Part shown: in pieces, positions 34,901-46,400 of the stretch
Numbering within the stretch: position 1 is the first letter of the stretch
Layout of the letters: the number at the start of each line of letters is the position of its first letter
Assembly (NCBI GenBank): GCA_019096065.1
Contig: JAGUCH010000001.1
Coordinates: 11,656,001-11,720,000, forward strand
Reading direction: 5' to 3'
DNA length: 64,000 nucleotides
Origin: Paracyclopina nana
Taxonomy: Eukaryota > Arthropoda > Copepoda > Cyclopoida > Cyclopettidae
Translations under genes and position numbers: made by a program
Notes under the pieces: generated by a model
Seen by the model: the letters and a program-made list of their open reading frames with translations, nothing else
What the model was told of the DNA's origin: nothing
Databases searched by the model: none

Positions 34901-35360
34901 AGAGAGTGGGATGTTTTTCGCTTACCAGCCCCCCGTAAAAGGAGTTGTCCGCTACGGCAATGCTTGGGTAGGGGTTCTGCTCGTTGCTCGGGTACGTGGC
35001 GGCCGCGGCGGCCGCCGAATACATGGAGCCCATCGAGGCCGCAGACAGCCTCGGGTAGGTCAGGCCCGCGGCCGCGAATCTGGCCGGATCACAGTCACTT
35101 AAGTTTAAAGCAGCCGCGGCCGCAGCCGCTGATAAATGGTTGTTATTGTCCGAGGCCGCGGCGGAGGCCACTGGAGTCGTGGAGGCTGCGGAGGTGCACA
35201 GGTTGGACGCACTGAAAGAGGTCAAGCTGGTGTTTGGGTTGGCGTCGGGGCTGGCCGAGCCCATGGTGGAGTCGTTGATGGAGCTGCCTCCAGAATTCGC
35301 CCCGGGTAAACACGAAGTCATTCTCGAGGCCAAAGTGGAGGCCAATGGAGTAACGGTCAT
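31966..35360 (-). CDS. Iroquois-class TALE homeobox transcription factor
   Basis: Iroquois proteins pattern eye, wing and body axes. Exons: 35360-34926, 33941-33811, 33752-33593, 33532-33394 and 32633-31966; 510 aa. The N-terminal half is Ala/Ser-rich ([18 protein letters not shown]). The TALE homeodomain spans exons 3-4: [36 protein letters not shown], and recognition helix [18 protein letters not shown], with the class-typical split at TQ/VS. An acidic stretch ([18 protein letters not shown]) follows, then the IRO-related [12 protein letters not shown] block, poly-Gln and His-rich parts. The class is clear, but I cannot decide between araucan/caupolican and mirror. Exon 1 extends upstream to an acceptor at 35384, so a further 5' exon with another start may exist. 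Confidence 0.9.
34006..34820. repeat. Eight copies of GGCTTTACCCGC in an Iroquois intron
   Basis: Copies start at about 34006, 34161, 34210, 34264, 34399 (CCCAC variant), 34548, 34666 and 34809 (GACTTT variant), usually extended to TTTCTTGGCTTTACCCGCAA. The sequence between copies also resembles a degenerate unit of about 120-150 bp (GCCAAAACTCG..., AAACGGGAAAA..., CAGCTTTTTCA...). This is an old diverged tandem array in which one motif has stayed nearly constant. Confidence 0.8.
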
Positions 35361-36773
35361 AAATGGAGGTTTCTCCGAGTGTTCCTGCAAAGAATTACAC
35401 ATATAGACATGCGATGAGGTCACTTGTACATAGGGAAAAAGCAAGTGTTTTGCAGCAGCAGCAGCATACTTTTTTTATACTGTTGAGGGCATTCCTCAGT
35501 TTTGTTGCAATTTCAGCGCAATCAGCATGAGCAAAAGTGGCATAGATAAGCGTCTTTTAAGCCCCAGAATCAAGGCCATTGCAAGGAAAAAAGATTTGTT
35601 AAAAAATACTAATTTAGACGATGACGTCAATTATCAATTTTAAGCTTTTCTCTTTACACTCTTGGAAGTGTCAAACTTTGGAGCATAGACAAAGCGGCTT
35701 TCAATTTTGGCCGCGTTAAAATCTTGGAACTTTCTGCCACTTCACGTTGCGTTACTCGTGAGCGTGTCCACTTTGATGCAATCAGTCTGACACCACATTA
35801 CGCCATGCTTAAGTGATTTTACGTGCACGTGACCCAAGTTTTTTCTGGCAGAAACTGCCCAGTGTGCATTATATGAATGAGCTTTAACTCATGATGGTTG
35901 GATACTTTGTTTTGCCTCTCAAGATAAGCTCTTGATGGTGCACATAATGAATTGAGTTGTCATTTGTTTTTTACTGCCTCACAGATTTATGTCCAATGCT
36001 AACTGTTTTAAATTTCCCGCTCTTTCGAGAATGCATGAACAAAGACCTGCTGCTGGTCGCACAATTACTGTATCGATTAGGCGGAAATAAAATTGGCAAA
36101 AGTGACTTCTTGCAATCAAGCTTGATTCTGTGCTTTAGCCAGTCGAAAATTCAAATGATGAACAATTGCCGAAGCGAGCTTAAATTGACATGCTCACCAA
36201 GGTTGTTCAATTATCCAAATATTCATGTAGTATATTTCCGGAGTAGGAAAAGGGCGCGAGTTTTCAAAACTGTATCTTCCGCCTAATTATGTGATGTCCA
36301 ACATGTGTATAGCTGCTTGACCTCTAGATTTATCTGCAATTTTAGACAGCAGCAGCTGCTACTTATGCTGATGGTCATCTTTCGGCCCTTGTTAAACAAA
36401 TTCTTGCTCATTTGGGATAATGTGACAAGACAAGCTCAAATTTCAGATTTAAACCCACAAAATGTGATTAGGAAACGTTAATATTTCCTTTGCTTTTCAC
36501 TTCTGCGCTCACTTGCAAAAACTGCTAAATTACACCTCAAATGGCTTACTTCAACTTCAATTGTTTTATCTCGAAAGAAATCGGAGTTGGTGGTACATTA
36601 ACCACGTTAATAGTTAATTGCGCACTACACAGCTCCAACAGTAGTAATCTAGGCCAGTTGGCGACATCAATTTTAAAACAATAATTCAAGTTCATTCGGA
36701 GAAAAGAACAAGCTCGAGCTTAAAATAATCTGAAAAGAATATTAAACCATGGATATACCAATACGATATAACA

Positions 36774-36914
36774 GAGGCGTTCTCATATCGCATTTTAGTT
36801 TAACCAAAACTGAAACTGGTCAGACCAAACTGACTTTAGTCCGAACAAAAGTCAGCATTCCTGTAGTGTTTAGTTTAACCATAACCAGATTGGCTAAACT
36901 ACACGAGAACCCCC
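36774..36914. mobile_element. MITE of the GGGCGNTCYCATATT family, copy 2 (worn)
   Basis: Left end GGCGTTCTCATATCGC, right end CACGAGAACCCCC followed by TA. The interior has inverted, repeated AGTTTAACCA/TGGTTAAACT-like units and GTCAGACCAAACTGAC. The ends match copies 1 and 3 with several differences, and the left TA is lost, so this is an older copy. Confidence 0.55.
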
Positions 36915-38572
36915 TACAAATAAACATCATGTTCTCCTAGACGGAATTGTAAAAGCATTTGTGTCATGTAAAAAATACAGAAAAAATGTGGTAATGCTAT
37001 CTACAACCGTCAATAGCGGTGTAGCATCTATCCAGAAATAGGTAAAATATAAGAGGCATTAAACTTTCGAATGATAGCAGGCGAGCGCATCTGCTAGTTG
37101 CGGTTCATAATTGCTTTTCGTGGTGAAAAATAATTGTTAACCTTTGAATGTTGATAACATTGGTCAACATTGTCCGTTAGACTAGATAACATGTTTGCGG
37201 TTCACTGCGGCTTGGCTTAAAGCGATTTTTTAGATGTTTTAGTTTCTCAGGGAGATCTAAAATCCTAGCAAATATTGAGTCACATCAAAGCCCCGCCAAA
37301 ATACTGATAATAAGTTAAGTGCTAATTACATAAGCCTTCATTTCCACCTCATTACTTGCTCTTCCTGCTCGGAAATCCAACTTTTCTCGCTTAAAAAGTG
37401 GCAAAAGATGGCTGTAGGGTGAAAGGATTTAGCAATAAAAATTAAGCTTACCTGTAATTATCAAAGTGGCGTCACTTAAGGCTTAAAGCTGCACTTTTGA
37501 TGACACTGAACATTCCGACCTGCACTCGACTTTTTGTAGGTTTGGCGTTTGAAACATAACTCCCAATTATCCTTGGGATGTAGTACAAATGTTTGACAAA
37601 GTTAACATGACCATTACATGCACGACCGAGAGCAACGGCGCGAAAGCGCGCAGCCGCGCGAGCTTAAACCACGAGAACGACTCCTAGGGGCGGAGCTTAG
37701 CTTAAGGAGCTTATATCTTTGAAACTTTAAGGTATTAAAAAAACTTTTTTCATGCTAATCTAATTACTGAAGCCTTACGAGCCTTTGGGTCAAGTATGAA
37801 ATGTGTAAGAGTGCTGGAAGTGGCTGAAGCTCCAAAATTGAAGTCGAGTCCCGCCGCGATCAGCGCTTTTGTTGCAGTCTTTTTGCTTGCGAGGAACTCG
37901 ATGTTCTACGAGGTATGGACAAGTCGAGCGTTTTGTACAAACATCGTGTTCAACATAAGGCAAATTAGACCACACCATAAACTCGAATAAACCGCAGAAC
38001 AACGGAAAAATGAAGCGGTAATTAGGCTTAAAACATACGTAAATAAGTGCACGCTTATGCCATTCATTAGTCACACTACTCGCGGATGTGTTTACCTTAC
38101 GCAGAAAAGAGTTGCTCTTGGGTACGGCATCTCATTGTGAGTTGGGCTGTAGGCAAAAAAGAGCTACCAGAACGGTGTTATGATGCATATTCGAGGCATT
38201 TCAGATCTGCTGATATTCTTGAATGCAAAAGTGTTTCTTTGTGTTTATAATAAATGGCACCTTGATGCAGTGGCTGATATGAAAATAGAGCTTCCTGCCC
38301 TCTCGTCAAATGAGGCAGGGAAAACCGACAGAATTGTTAATCAAATTTCATGCCAGTCAATTTAGGTTAGTAACTTCCCATCATCATCGTCGTTTTTTGT
38401 GGGTGTTGTTGATCAATTGCATTAGATGCCACCACCAGATAGCAATAAATTATAATGAACTCGAAAATATAGCTATTCGGGGATCTAAAACCAAGCTCTA
38501 TTGAATTTTTAGGCGACCTTTAACCCGTGGTTTTATTTATCTGAGACAGAGCTTTTTTCCCAAAAGCTAGTA

Positions 38573-38951
38573 GGGCGGTCTCATATTCGTCAATTGGGCA
38601 AGGTAGGTGGACTCACCTTCCCACCTACCTAGGGTAGGTAGGTGAGGGTAGGCAGGTGAGGGTAGGCAGGTGGGTAGGTGGGTAACCTGGTAGCTTAGTG
38701 AACCAGTTAGTGCAGGCAATTTAAGTCAATTTTTTAAGCATAACAAAAAGCTGCTTCTACACAAAATGTCCTCTCGTGATTTCTGAGTCAAATTGACTTA
38801 ACTTGCCTGCATACTAACTGGTTCACTAAGCTACCAGGTTACCCACCTACCCACCTGCCTACCCTCACCTGCCTACCCTCACCTACCTACCCTAGGTAGG
38901 TGGGAAGGTGAGTCCACCTACCTTGCCCAATTGACGAATATGAGACCGCCC
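38573..38951. mobile_element. MITE of the GGGCGNTCYCATATT family, copy 3 (foldback)
   Basis: Two nearly perfect arms of about 160 bp (38573-38733 and 38790-38951) around a 55-bp loop. Ends GGGCGGTCTCATATTCG and its inverse, flanked by TA at 38571-38572 and 38952-38953. Each arm contains a small array of GTAGGTGGG and GGGTAGGCAGGTGA units. Non-coding. The close arm identity suggests a young element or arm homogenisation. Confidence 0.85.
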
Positions 38952-39285
38952 TACTGTGTTAATAGGTTTCTGATCTGTCACTACAGATATGCGCGGTGTT
39001 TTTTTGCTAAATTGACTCTGAAAATGCACCGTGTCGAGCTCATTTGCTTGAGACGAGAGCAATAATAAATGCAAGATGGTAATCAAACATGCTGCAAATT
39101 TAGTATGCTGTATCCTACATTTTTATGAGAATTTTATGCCAAATATTAGCTTTAAAATACTATGTACAAAATCTGGCTCCCAAATCTAATGGCTGAGCTC
39201 CAAAATTAAGCATAAACATGTCAAACCGCCTAGATTTCTACCAAATATAAAATTCTGCTTTTGCTCTCAGTGCACGCATTTTTTG

Positions 39286-39675
39286 CTACACATTCAGGAA
39301 AAACAGCGAGCTGGAGAGAAAGGTCAGCAATATAATACTGTGAAATGTCTTTGTGATTCTGAGCACTTTTGTCAATGTCTGAAAGCCCTCCTTTAGGACT
39401 CCTGCTTTTTCTTTCGTGACTTTCACAATGAGGTAAATTGCATCGAAAAACTCCTTCAAGTGAAATATTTCATCTAAGAACTTATAGATCAATTTTTTGA
39501 AATGCCATTTGGCATTTTTGTTTTTTTGGGGCTTAAAATGACTACTGTGGTGCTTATAGTGCTCATATACTATTGTGTAGTGTGTCCTCGTTTCAAAAGC
39601 ATTATCTGGCTTTCTTTTCAGTGCCACTAAAGGTTTTTTGCTCCCGTACCCCCGGGGTGTAAAGTGGAATTGCAT
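39286..39675 (-). CDS. Doubtful ORF, 129 aa, possible tail anchor
   Basis: ATG to stop. The N-terminal half is basic with aromatic/His content, the middle is helical (EFFDAIYLIVKVTKEKAG), and the last 20 residues are hydrophobic (FHSIILLTFLSSSLFFLNV), as in a tail-anchored protein. No relative is recognised and no introns or neighbours support it. May be chance. Confidence 0.25.
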   Translation of the reverse strand: MQFHFTPRGYGSKKPLVALKRKPDNAFETRTHYTIVYEHYKHHSSHFKPQKNKNAKWHFKKLIYKFLDEIFHLKEFFDAIYLIVKVTKEKAGVLKEGFQTLTKVLRITKTFHSIILLTFLSSSLFFLNV

Positions 39676-40450
39676 TCATTTCCAGAATGATGGCTGAACG
39701 ATGAATATGAACCTTTTTCATGCACTCACACGCCCCGCTGTGGCCATTTCGTGCGAGAAGGTGGGATTTAAAAGCAACTTACAAAACTTTCCAGCTCTGC
39801 ATCATCATATAATCCTTATAAGGAGCGAATTTTTCTAGGCAGAACAGCTTTCGTAGCAAGTATAACGAATTGACAGCTTTTTTGTATGACATCCTCTCTC
39901 ACGTGTTCTTTTAAAGTTATGTCAATGATTTGCTGAGGAATTCCGACAAGTGTTGAGAAAATGGGAAATTCTCAAGAGAAAAAATGACATCTTTGCTCTC
40001 ATCGCCTTCATTTACACCTACCCACAGTACTAAACTAACTTGGCAGAATCCAAAACTTTTTAAACGTGGCGAATTGGAATTCTCAATGAGCGCAACAATT
40101 AAAAATTGACTCACGCAACCTTTGACAAATTTCATCTCCACAGCTAGACTACGAAAACTTTACTACCTTAAAGAGCAGTCTAATTATTTCTTGTCGTCTC
40201 TATGAAGAAATGTAAGAAGAGTAGTGTTTCATTTTGGCAAGTGGCTCTTATTTTAACAGCACTAAAAGCTACGGGAGCATAAAGCAGCTTTTAAGATGCA
40301 AATTCACAAGAATGCACAATCAAGTGGCAAGCTCTCAGACCCAGAATAAAGTGCACATTTTAAGCAGGAATTTTTCTATTGTCAGGCAGTCGGTATACAT
40401 TTCAAAAAGTATATTAAAAATGTTATAACAAAATAGTGTCTTGTTCTTCT

Positions 40451-43400
40451 TCAGGACTTAATAGATCTGCTCTTAGGAACCGCAATTGTGGTTAGTAAAT
40501 TGATGCTATTTAGCTTCTTTTTTCGGCGTCTCACAAATGTGGACAAGTGCGTGGACGGGATTCTGGCTGCCTTGGACTTGTGACTGGTCGGGCTGAACCA
40601 GGGGAATTCGAGGCACGTGGAGGCTGAGACACGTTGCGAAGTGTTGACGCATAAAATGCGTTGAATGAGATCCTTGGCGTCAACGGAGACCCAGGCGAAA
40701 TACTCCTCGGGGAAGCTGAAATCGCCTCGTAAAATGTTGTTGTTCGTCTCGTCCACGGAGTCATCCAGGAACGGAGAAAGGCCGCTAATGAAATAGATGG
40801 AAAAAAGTTAGGTCATTTGGTCGCCAGCACGAGAAGAAAAAAAGTGGACAAAGCCTCTTGTTTAGCATCCCTAATGAGATTTTGAAGCTTCTTAGTCGAA
40901 TCTTCGCGATACAGCTTCAGAAATGAGCAAAAACAAAGATCAAAGAGCACTACCGTTCCAAGGCCTCAAATTCCTCTGAGGGCATTTTTCTACCCAAAAA
41001 CAACTAACTTTTTGCATACAAAAGCAGGAGCTGAACGGCGGCAAAGTTTGTGAGCAACTTGCATCATCAGCATTGAATTGCAGCAGCCAGATAAATTACA
41101 CTGATCCACACAAGGCCAATAAAAATTTCCTCTCGACAAATTTCAATTACCTGAGAGCCACATAGAGGATGACCCCAAATGCCCACATGTCTGAATAAGT
41201 TCCCACTGGTCCGTGTGAGACGAGCTCTGGCGCGAGGAATTCCGTACTTTCGTACAATTGAGTGGCATTGTTATTCTTGTTTTCAATATTGCGAGCCTGA
41301 ATCGATTGGGCACAGCCGAAATCAATTAGGCGCACGCTGTTCGACTTTGTGTCCAGAATGACATTTTCCGGCTTCAAGTCCAAATGAACAAGATTCCGAC
41401 TAGTGTGAAGATAATGGAGGCCAGCCAAAGTCTGATGCATGTACGTGAACACGTCCACTTCAGAGTAAGTGCTTTTCTCGCAGAATTTCTCCAAAAAAGG
41501 CTTGCCACCAGGAACCCTGAAAAGGAAGATGAATGGCCGGTCACTAGCTGCAATATAACAAAAGAAACGACAACCGCGCGTTGACTGTAAAGTAACTTTT
41601 TTTGCTGTTATACAGTTGACTATGCAGCAATTTTAGTCTTCATTAGCAAAGGCTCCCGAGTGCAATTCTAGATGACCGTGTAACGACTTTTTTATGGCCT
41701 CCAGGATCAGGAGGGAAGAAAATGTCAAATTTCATTTCCTTCGCGGTAAATAAAGAAGGCCAATGCTACAAGGAGCCAAGCGGAAATAAAAAAAGGTCAC
41801 GTAGAAAAGGCCATCAAGACTGGTCAAACACAAAGGCCAGAAAATTATACAGAAAGTCCATCATCATCATCATCATAAAAGGCCATCCTTATTTGGCAGT
41901 GCTTCCTACCAATGCTCCTGCGCGTACGCTAAAACTACTGATAAGCAATAATACTCACAACGTGAGGACGATGGCATAGCTATTGGAGGTCGTGTACAAG
42001 GCCAACGAAGTAATGATGTTTGGGTGTTTGATATCTGACAAGCATTGGTACTCTCTTAATGTATCCTCTTCGCTTTGCTTACGCTTGTTGACAAACTTCA
42101 CAGCCACCTCATTGCCGCTTAGAATTTCTTGGCACCTTCTCACCACGCAGAAACGGCCTCGACCCAACTCTTCCAGTTCAATGTAGGACCTCTCGAAATT
42201 TGACTGGAAAATTGACCCGGAGAGGCTGAGGTCGGCCGTGGCAGCCTCAGACCAGCGCCTCAAAGGGCTGACCTCAATTTGAGGACTTTTGATGGGAGCC
42301 GTGGCCGATTTTGGAGGCTGGATAAAGTGGCTTTGTGTCCTCGGCCGGTTTTGTTGCGGCGGAGGCTGTTTGGAGGTCGGCAATTCCCCCTCTGAGCCGG
42401 CTTCTGTGGGAGAAATGTCCCACGGATCACGGTGGCTGAAAAGTGCAAAAATCAAACCAAAGCACACAAAGAAAATAAATAAGGTAAATCAATCTACAAA
42501 ATAAAAAAGAAAAAAACCGTTTCCAGGAAGCACCGTGAAAAAAAGAGCGATTCGGTTGCTTCCAGGTTGGAAACAGGCGACTACACTAAATACATCAAGA
42601 ACACAAAAAAATGCAAACATTAAAAAAAAATAGGGTAGAAAAAGCAACTAAAAGAGGAGGGGGACATGACAGCAAAGTTGAGAACCATGCAAAGCAATGA
42701 TGAAGAGAGCTCAATCGAATATCTTCTTCAATATCCATCATATCGGTTTTATTTTCATACGTTCGTTTTCCCAACATGGTCATCATATATAGTAAACGTC
42801 GATAATATAGAATTCAGCTGGCGCTGAAGCTGCATGGCAAGGAAATAGAGTTAATTTTTGCTGCTGTCATCATTGTTACAGTGTATTCATGAGAAGTAGT
42901 AGTACATCAATTTTGTGTTGTTTTAGTAGTAGTTGCTGCTATTGATCTTATTGAAAGAAGCTGGAGTGGATTTTGTTGTTGTGGGTAAACGGTAGAAATC
43001 ATAATAATTTATAGTAACTATTCTCGTGAAAATAGACTGGCTGGCAAATGCGCGATCGAGAGAGGAGTTGTGACTACTTTTGTGGTTGCTTTTTATGCGC
43101 TGTTCTTGCTTTTGTTCCTGGAGGGCCTCTGCATAGTATTCAATGGGCCAAAGGAGGACATTTGAAGCAGATAACCTTGAGCCGTTTCATATGAATCATC
43201 CGAGGCTAAGAGCGGCAATCAGCTGACACTGGCCAAGGAATGCCTCAATTAAGCATATGAGGGGTTGGGAGGGTGGGCAAATATGATCATCGTGAAATTG
43301 AGTAGCTGCACACAGTTATGGCAAATTCTGACTGAGAATGATCATAATCACGCTGCGGTGAGCAATTAACAGTGACACGCAAATTGCAGCTACTTTTTGG

Positions 43401-46400
43401 TTCATGTAGTATACATAACATAATAATGATAATAATAATCTCGGGATAATTGAATTTTGAGATCATCTAGAGAAGTGTGTGTCTACTTACTAGTCTTTGG
43501 CTAGCCGGTTGTGGTAAGCAATGGGCGCTTGCAGCGCGCGTAAAAAGTCCATTTGTGTTTGTAGCTGCTTCTTCAGGATGCCAATCCACTTGTTTTTGCT
43601 CGCCTCGTCCTCGGCCTGGCAGAGGATCTTCAGCTCGTCCCTGGCGGGGTCGTTCGACTTGATCAGGAATTTGAGGGGGTCCCCGTCCTCCGTCCGCTCC
43701 TCGAGGGCCATTTTATTCACCTGGAAGAAAAAGTCGAAATCTCAAATCTTGCACGATCATCAAACAGAAATAGGATCTGGGAATTGGGTAGTAGTTTTGT
43801 TTGTCATGCGACGGCTACTACTACTACTACACATATGCCACTCCAGGCCCGCGTGTCAATATTGACAGAGCTGACAACAAATATTGGTCCGTTGGTGGCA
43901 AATTGCAACAGATCTCGATGTGAATCTCGCGCATACCAGAAAGTGAGCTTTGTAGACGTAGACGGGATTGGTGAAGGGCGTCTTCTTGCCCATGGTCTCG
44001 CTGAAGATCATGATTTGCTCGAAGAGGAAGCACGTGAAGGCCTTCATTTTGGGCGGGCCGTTTGCGGCCGCCGGCGACGAGAAGGTGTCGAGGGCGTTGA
44101 GCGGCCCCCGATGTAAAAGCTTGCCTTGGGCCGTGATTTTGCCCTCGAAGCCCTGGAGGCGACCAATGTCCATCATGTCGTCGGCCTGGTTCGGCACGAT
44201 CGTCATCACGTGGAAGGCCTTGCCCAGGGCGTCGGCCTCCTCGGTGAGGCCGGCGCGCTGCGAATACTTGACGAGGTCGCGCAGCAGCAAGTGGTACTTG
44301 GTCAGCCTCTGGATGGGCTTGATCAGGAGATCGGTGAGTCTGGGCTTGAATCCCAATTTGAGCCGGATTTCCTGTAGAGGATGCGATAGATGCAAAGGAT
44401 GACATCAGACAGCAGAAAGCGGTTACCTCGAAGTATGTATCGATGTACTCGGACACGATGTACTCTGACTTGGGCTTGTTTTGACAATACACCACATACA
44501 TCTGGAATTTGCGGTCATACTTCTTGAACAGGTTGCCCAGCTCCACGGGCTTGTCGATGCAGCCCTCCAGGTTGCGGAGGAAATGGCTGCGCAATAAAAA
44601 GGGCCATTAAGATAGATTTATCGCGTTCATCACACACAATGCAAATGCCATTGCGAATGAAGCATGGCAATAAAAAAGATATTCTTACTCTCGATGCCAC
44701 TCGTAGATGGCCTCGATGTTGCCGAAGATCATGCGGTCCTTGCCGTCGCGCAGGTCTTCGGGCATGGGCAACTCGTGGTCCTCCTTCTCCTTGGACTCCC
44801 TCATGAACTGGATGTATTGACAGCAGTGCTCGAGGTCGCTCACGTAGCCTCGCTCGGAGTCGAGGAGCTCCTGGAGGCGGTAGGAGCGCTCCTGGATGTT
44901 CTTCTCCACCGAGTCGGCGGTGATCACGGGGGCCGGGGGCGGCGTGGGCGCCGAATCACAGCTCTCATTTGGCTTGAGCTCGCCGCCGTCGAGCGAGCTG
45001 AGCAACTCCAACTTGTCTGAGGTCACTGCAGGGAGGGGTGCGATGGGGTCCATGGGGGGCGGCACCTCGGCCACCTGCTCCTCGGCGTGGTCGTCCGCCG
45101 CCGCCGCCGCCGCCACCACCCCGCCGCCATCAAGGCTGCCGGACTTGCTCGAAGCAGCCTTTTTCGTGGCAGCCTTGCTGCTCACAGCCGAGTCGGGTGG
45201 GCCGCCGTGGCCTTCCCCGTGACCCAATTTGTTGCCCATTGGCGGTTTCGAGAGCTGCAAAAGCATGAGACATTAGTTTATGCGATACCAAGGATACCAG
45301 GATATGCCATCATCGTGTAACATTACCGCACACATTTTTTGTTCCATATACAAGCCACTACTACTAGCTCGCGCGGGGAACGGCTCATTATGGGTTTTCA
45401 AAGGGTGTGCCATATAGGTAAAGGTATAAAAAAGTGAAACCTTCATAATCCCCATCATGGTGGGGTAGAACTGCTGGTTGAGGTCTGAGAGGCCACTGCC
45501 CACGGTGCTCTTCCTCTTGGGCCGGTCAGCCTCCAAATTCGGAGGCTGTTGCACCGCTGAGTGATGCCGATGGCCTCTCATCTTGCAGCCAGGCCAAATC
45601 GCGGACTGGCTGCTGCTGCTACTAAGTAAGTAAGTGCTCGCGCGGGTTACGTAGATATACTTGGCATGCCGAAGAAGGTCTGTTTGTCGTAGCAGTCGTT
45701 GTCTGGCGCCAGAGGGCTCGCTCAAGCGCATGTATGCGCATCTTTTAAGGTGGTAGCCGAATAATAGACCGCACAGTGGGGGATACGCTCAGGAAAACCA
45801 TGCACAGAGGACTGGTGCCAAAACTTGACCCAAGCATAACGCACCCCAGCCACGCACGCACACACACACACATGTGAATTTTCCACAGAGCCAATTGACG
45901 GAGATTGCTATTTATAAGCCCCTGGTGAAGATACCCACTACCAAAAGAATGTTAAACTTGCGAGCGTAGCTCTAATGACCTCAATTCTAATCAAAATACT
46001 GATCAAATTCTCGGGAAAAGGGCAAAGTCAAGCTTCTAGGCATCATCACTCGGAAAAAAAATTGGGAAAACAATCTAAGGAGCCTAGCAACAAATGAAAT
46101 ATTGAGTTATTTTATATGAAGTCAATTACGAGTACGCCGTAGTTTGGTATCGAGGAAAATCTCTCGTTTTGGGTTCCCATACAACACGGGATTATAATTT
46201 CATCGTCTAATCAATCTCCAGCAAACGGCTTAGGCGAAACTGCACACGTGTCTAAGCAGTGCATTTTATCCGGGTTAGCACACGCGAGATCACAGTGTAC
46301 TACGGAGAATGTGTATGTACGAATGCTATCATACAATGGCCAATTTCACGAGAGAAGGATTGAGGAAGGCACACATTTCCATCACTACCATTTCCCCTAC

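Larger units (their letters stand above)
35385..40450. other. Gene-poor region upstream of Iroquois and downstream of trio
   Basis: 5 kb. Likely Iroquois regulatory DNA on the left and the trio 3' UTR on the right. Two MITEs and one doubtful ORF are listed separately. A GC-rich patch (GCGCGAAAGCGCGCAGCCGC) lies near 37638-37660. Otherwise AT-rich with nothing I recognise. Confidence 0.5.

Noticed and set aside
40451-42435. A separate kinase gene downstream of trio
   Set aside because: Phase-2 splicing from 43491 to 42435 joins it in frame to GEF2, and the kinase sequence is of Trio/Kalirin type.
43784-45222. Plus-strand ORFs of 100-144 codons
   Set aside because: Opposite the GEF2 exons of trio, whose minus-strand frame matches the protein family exactly.
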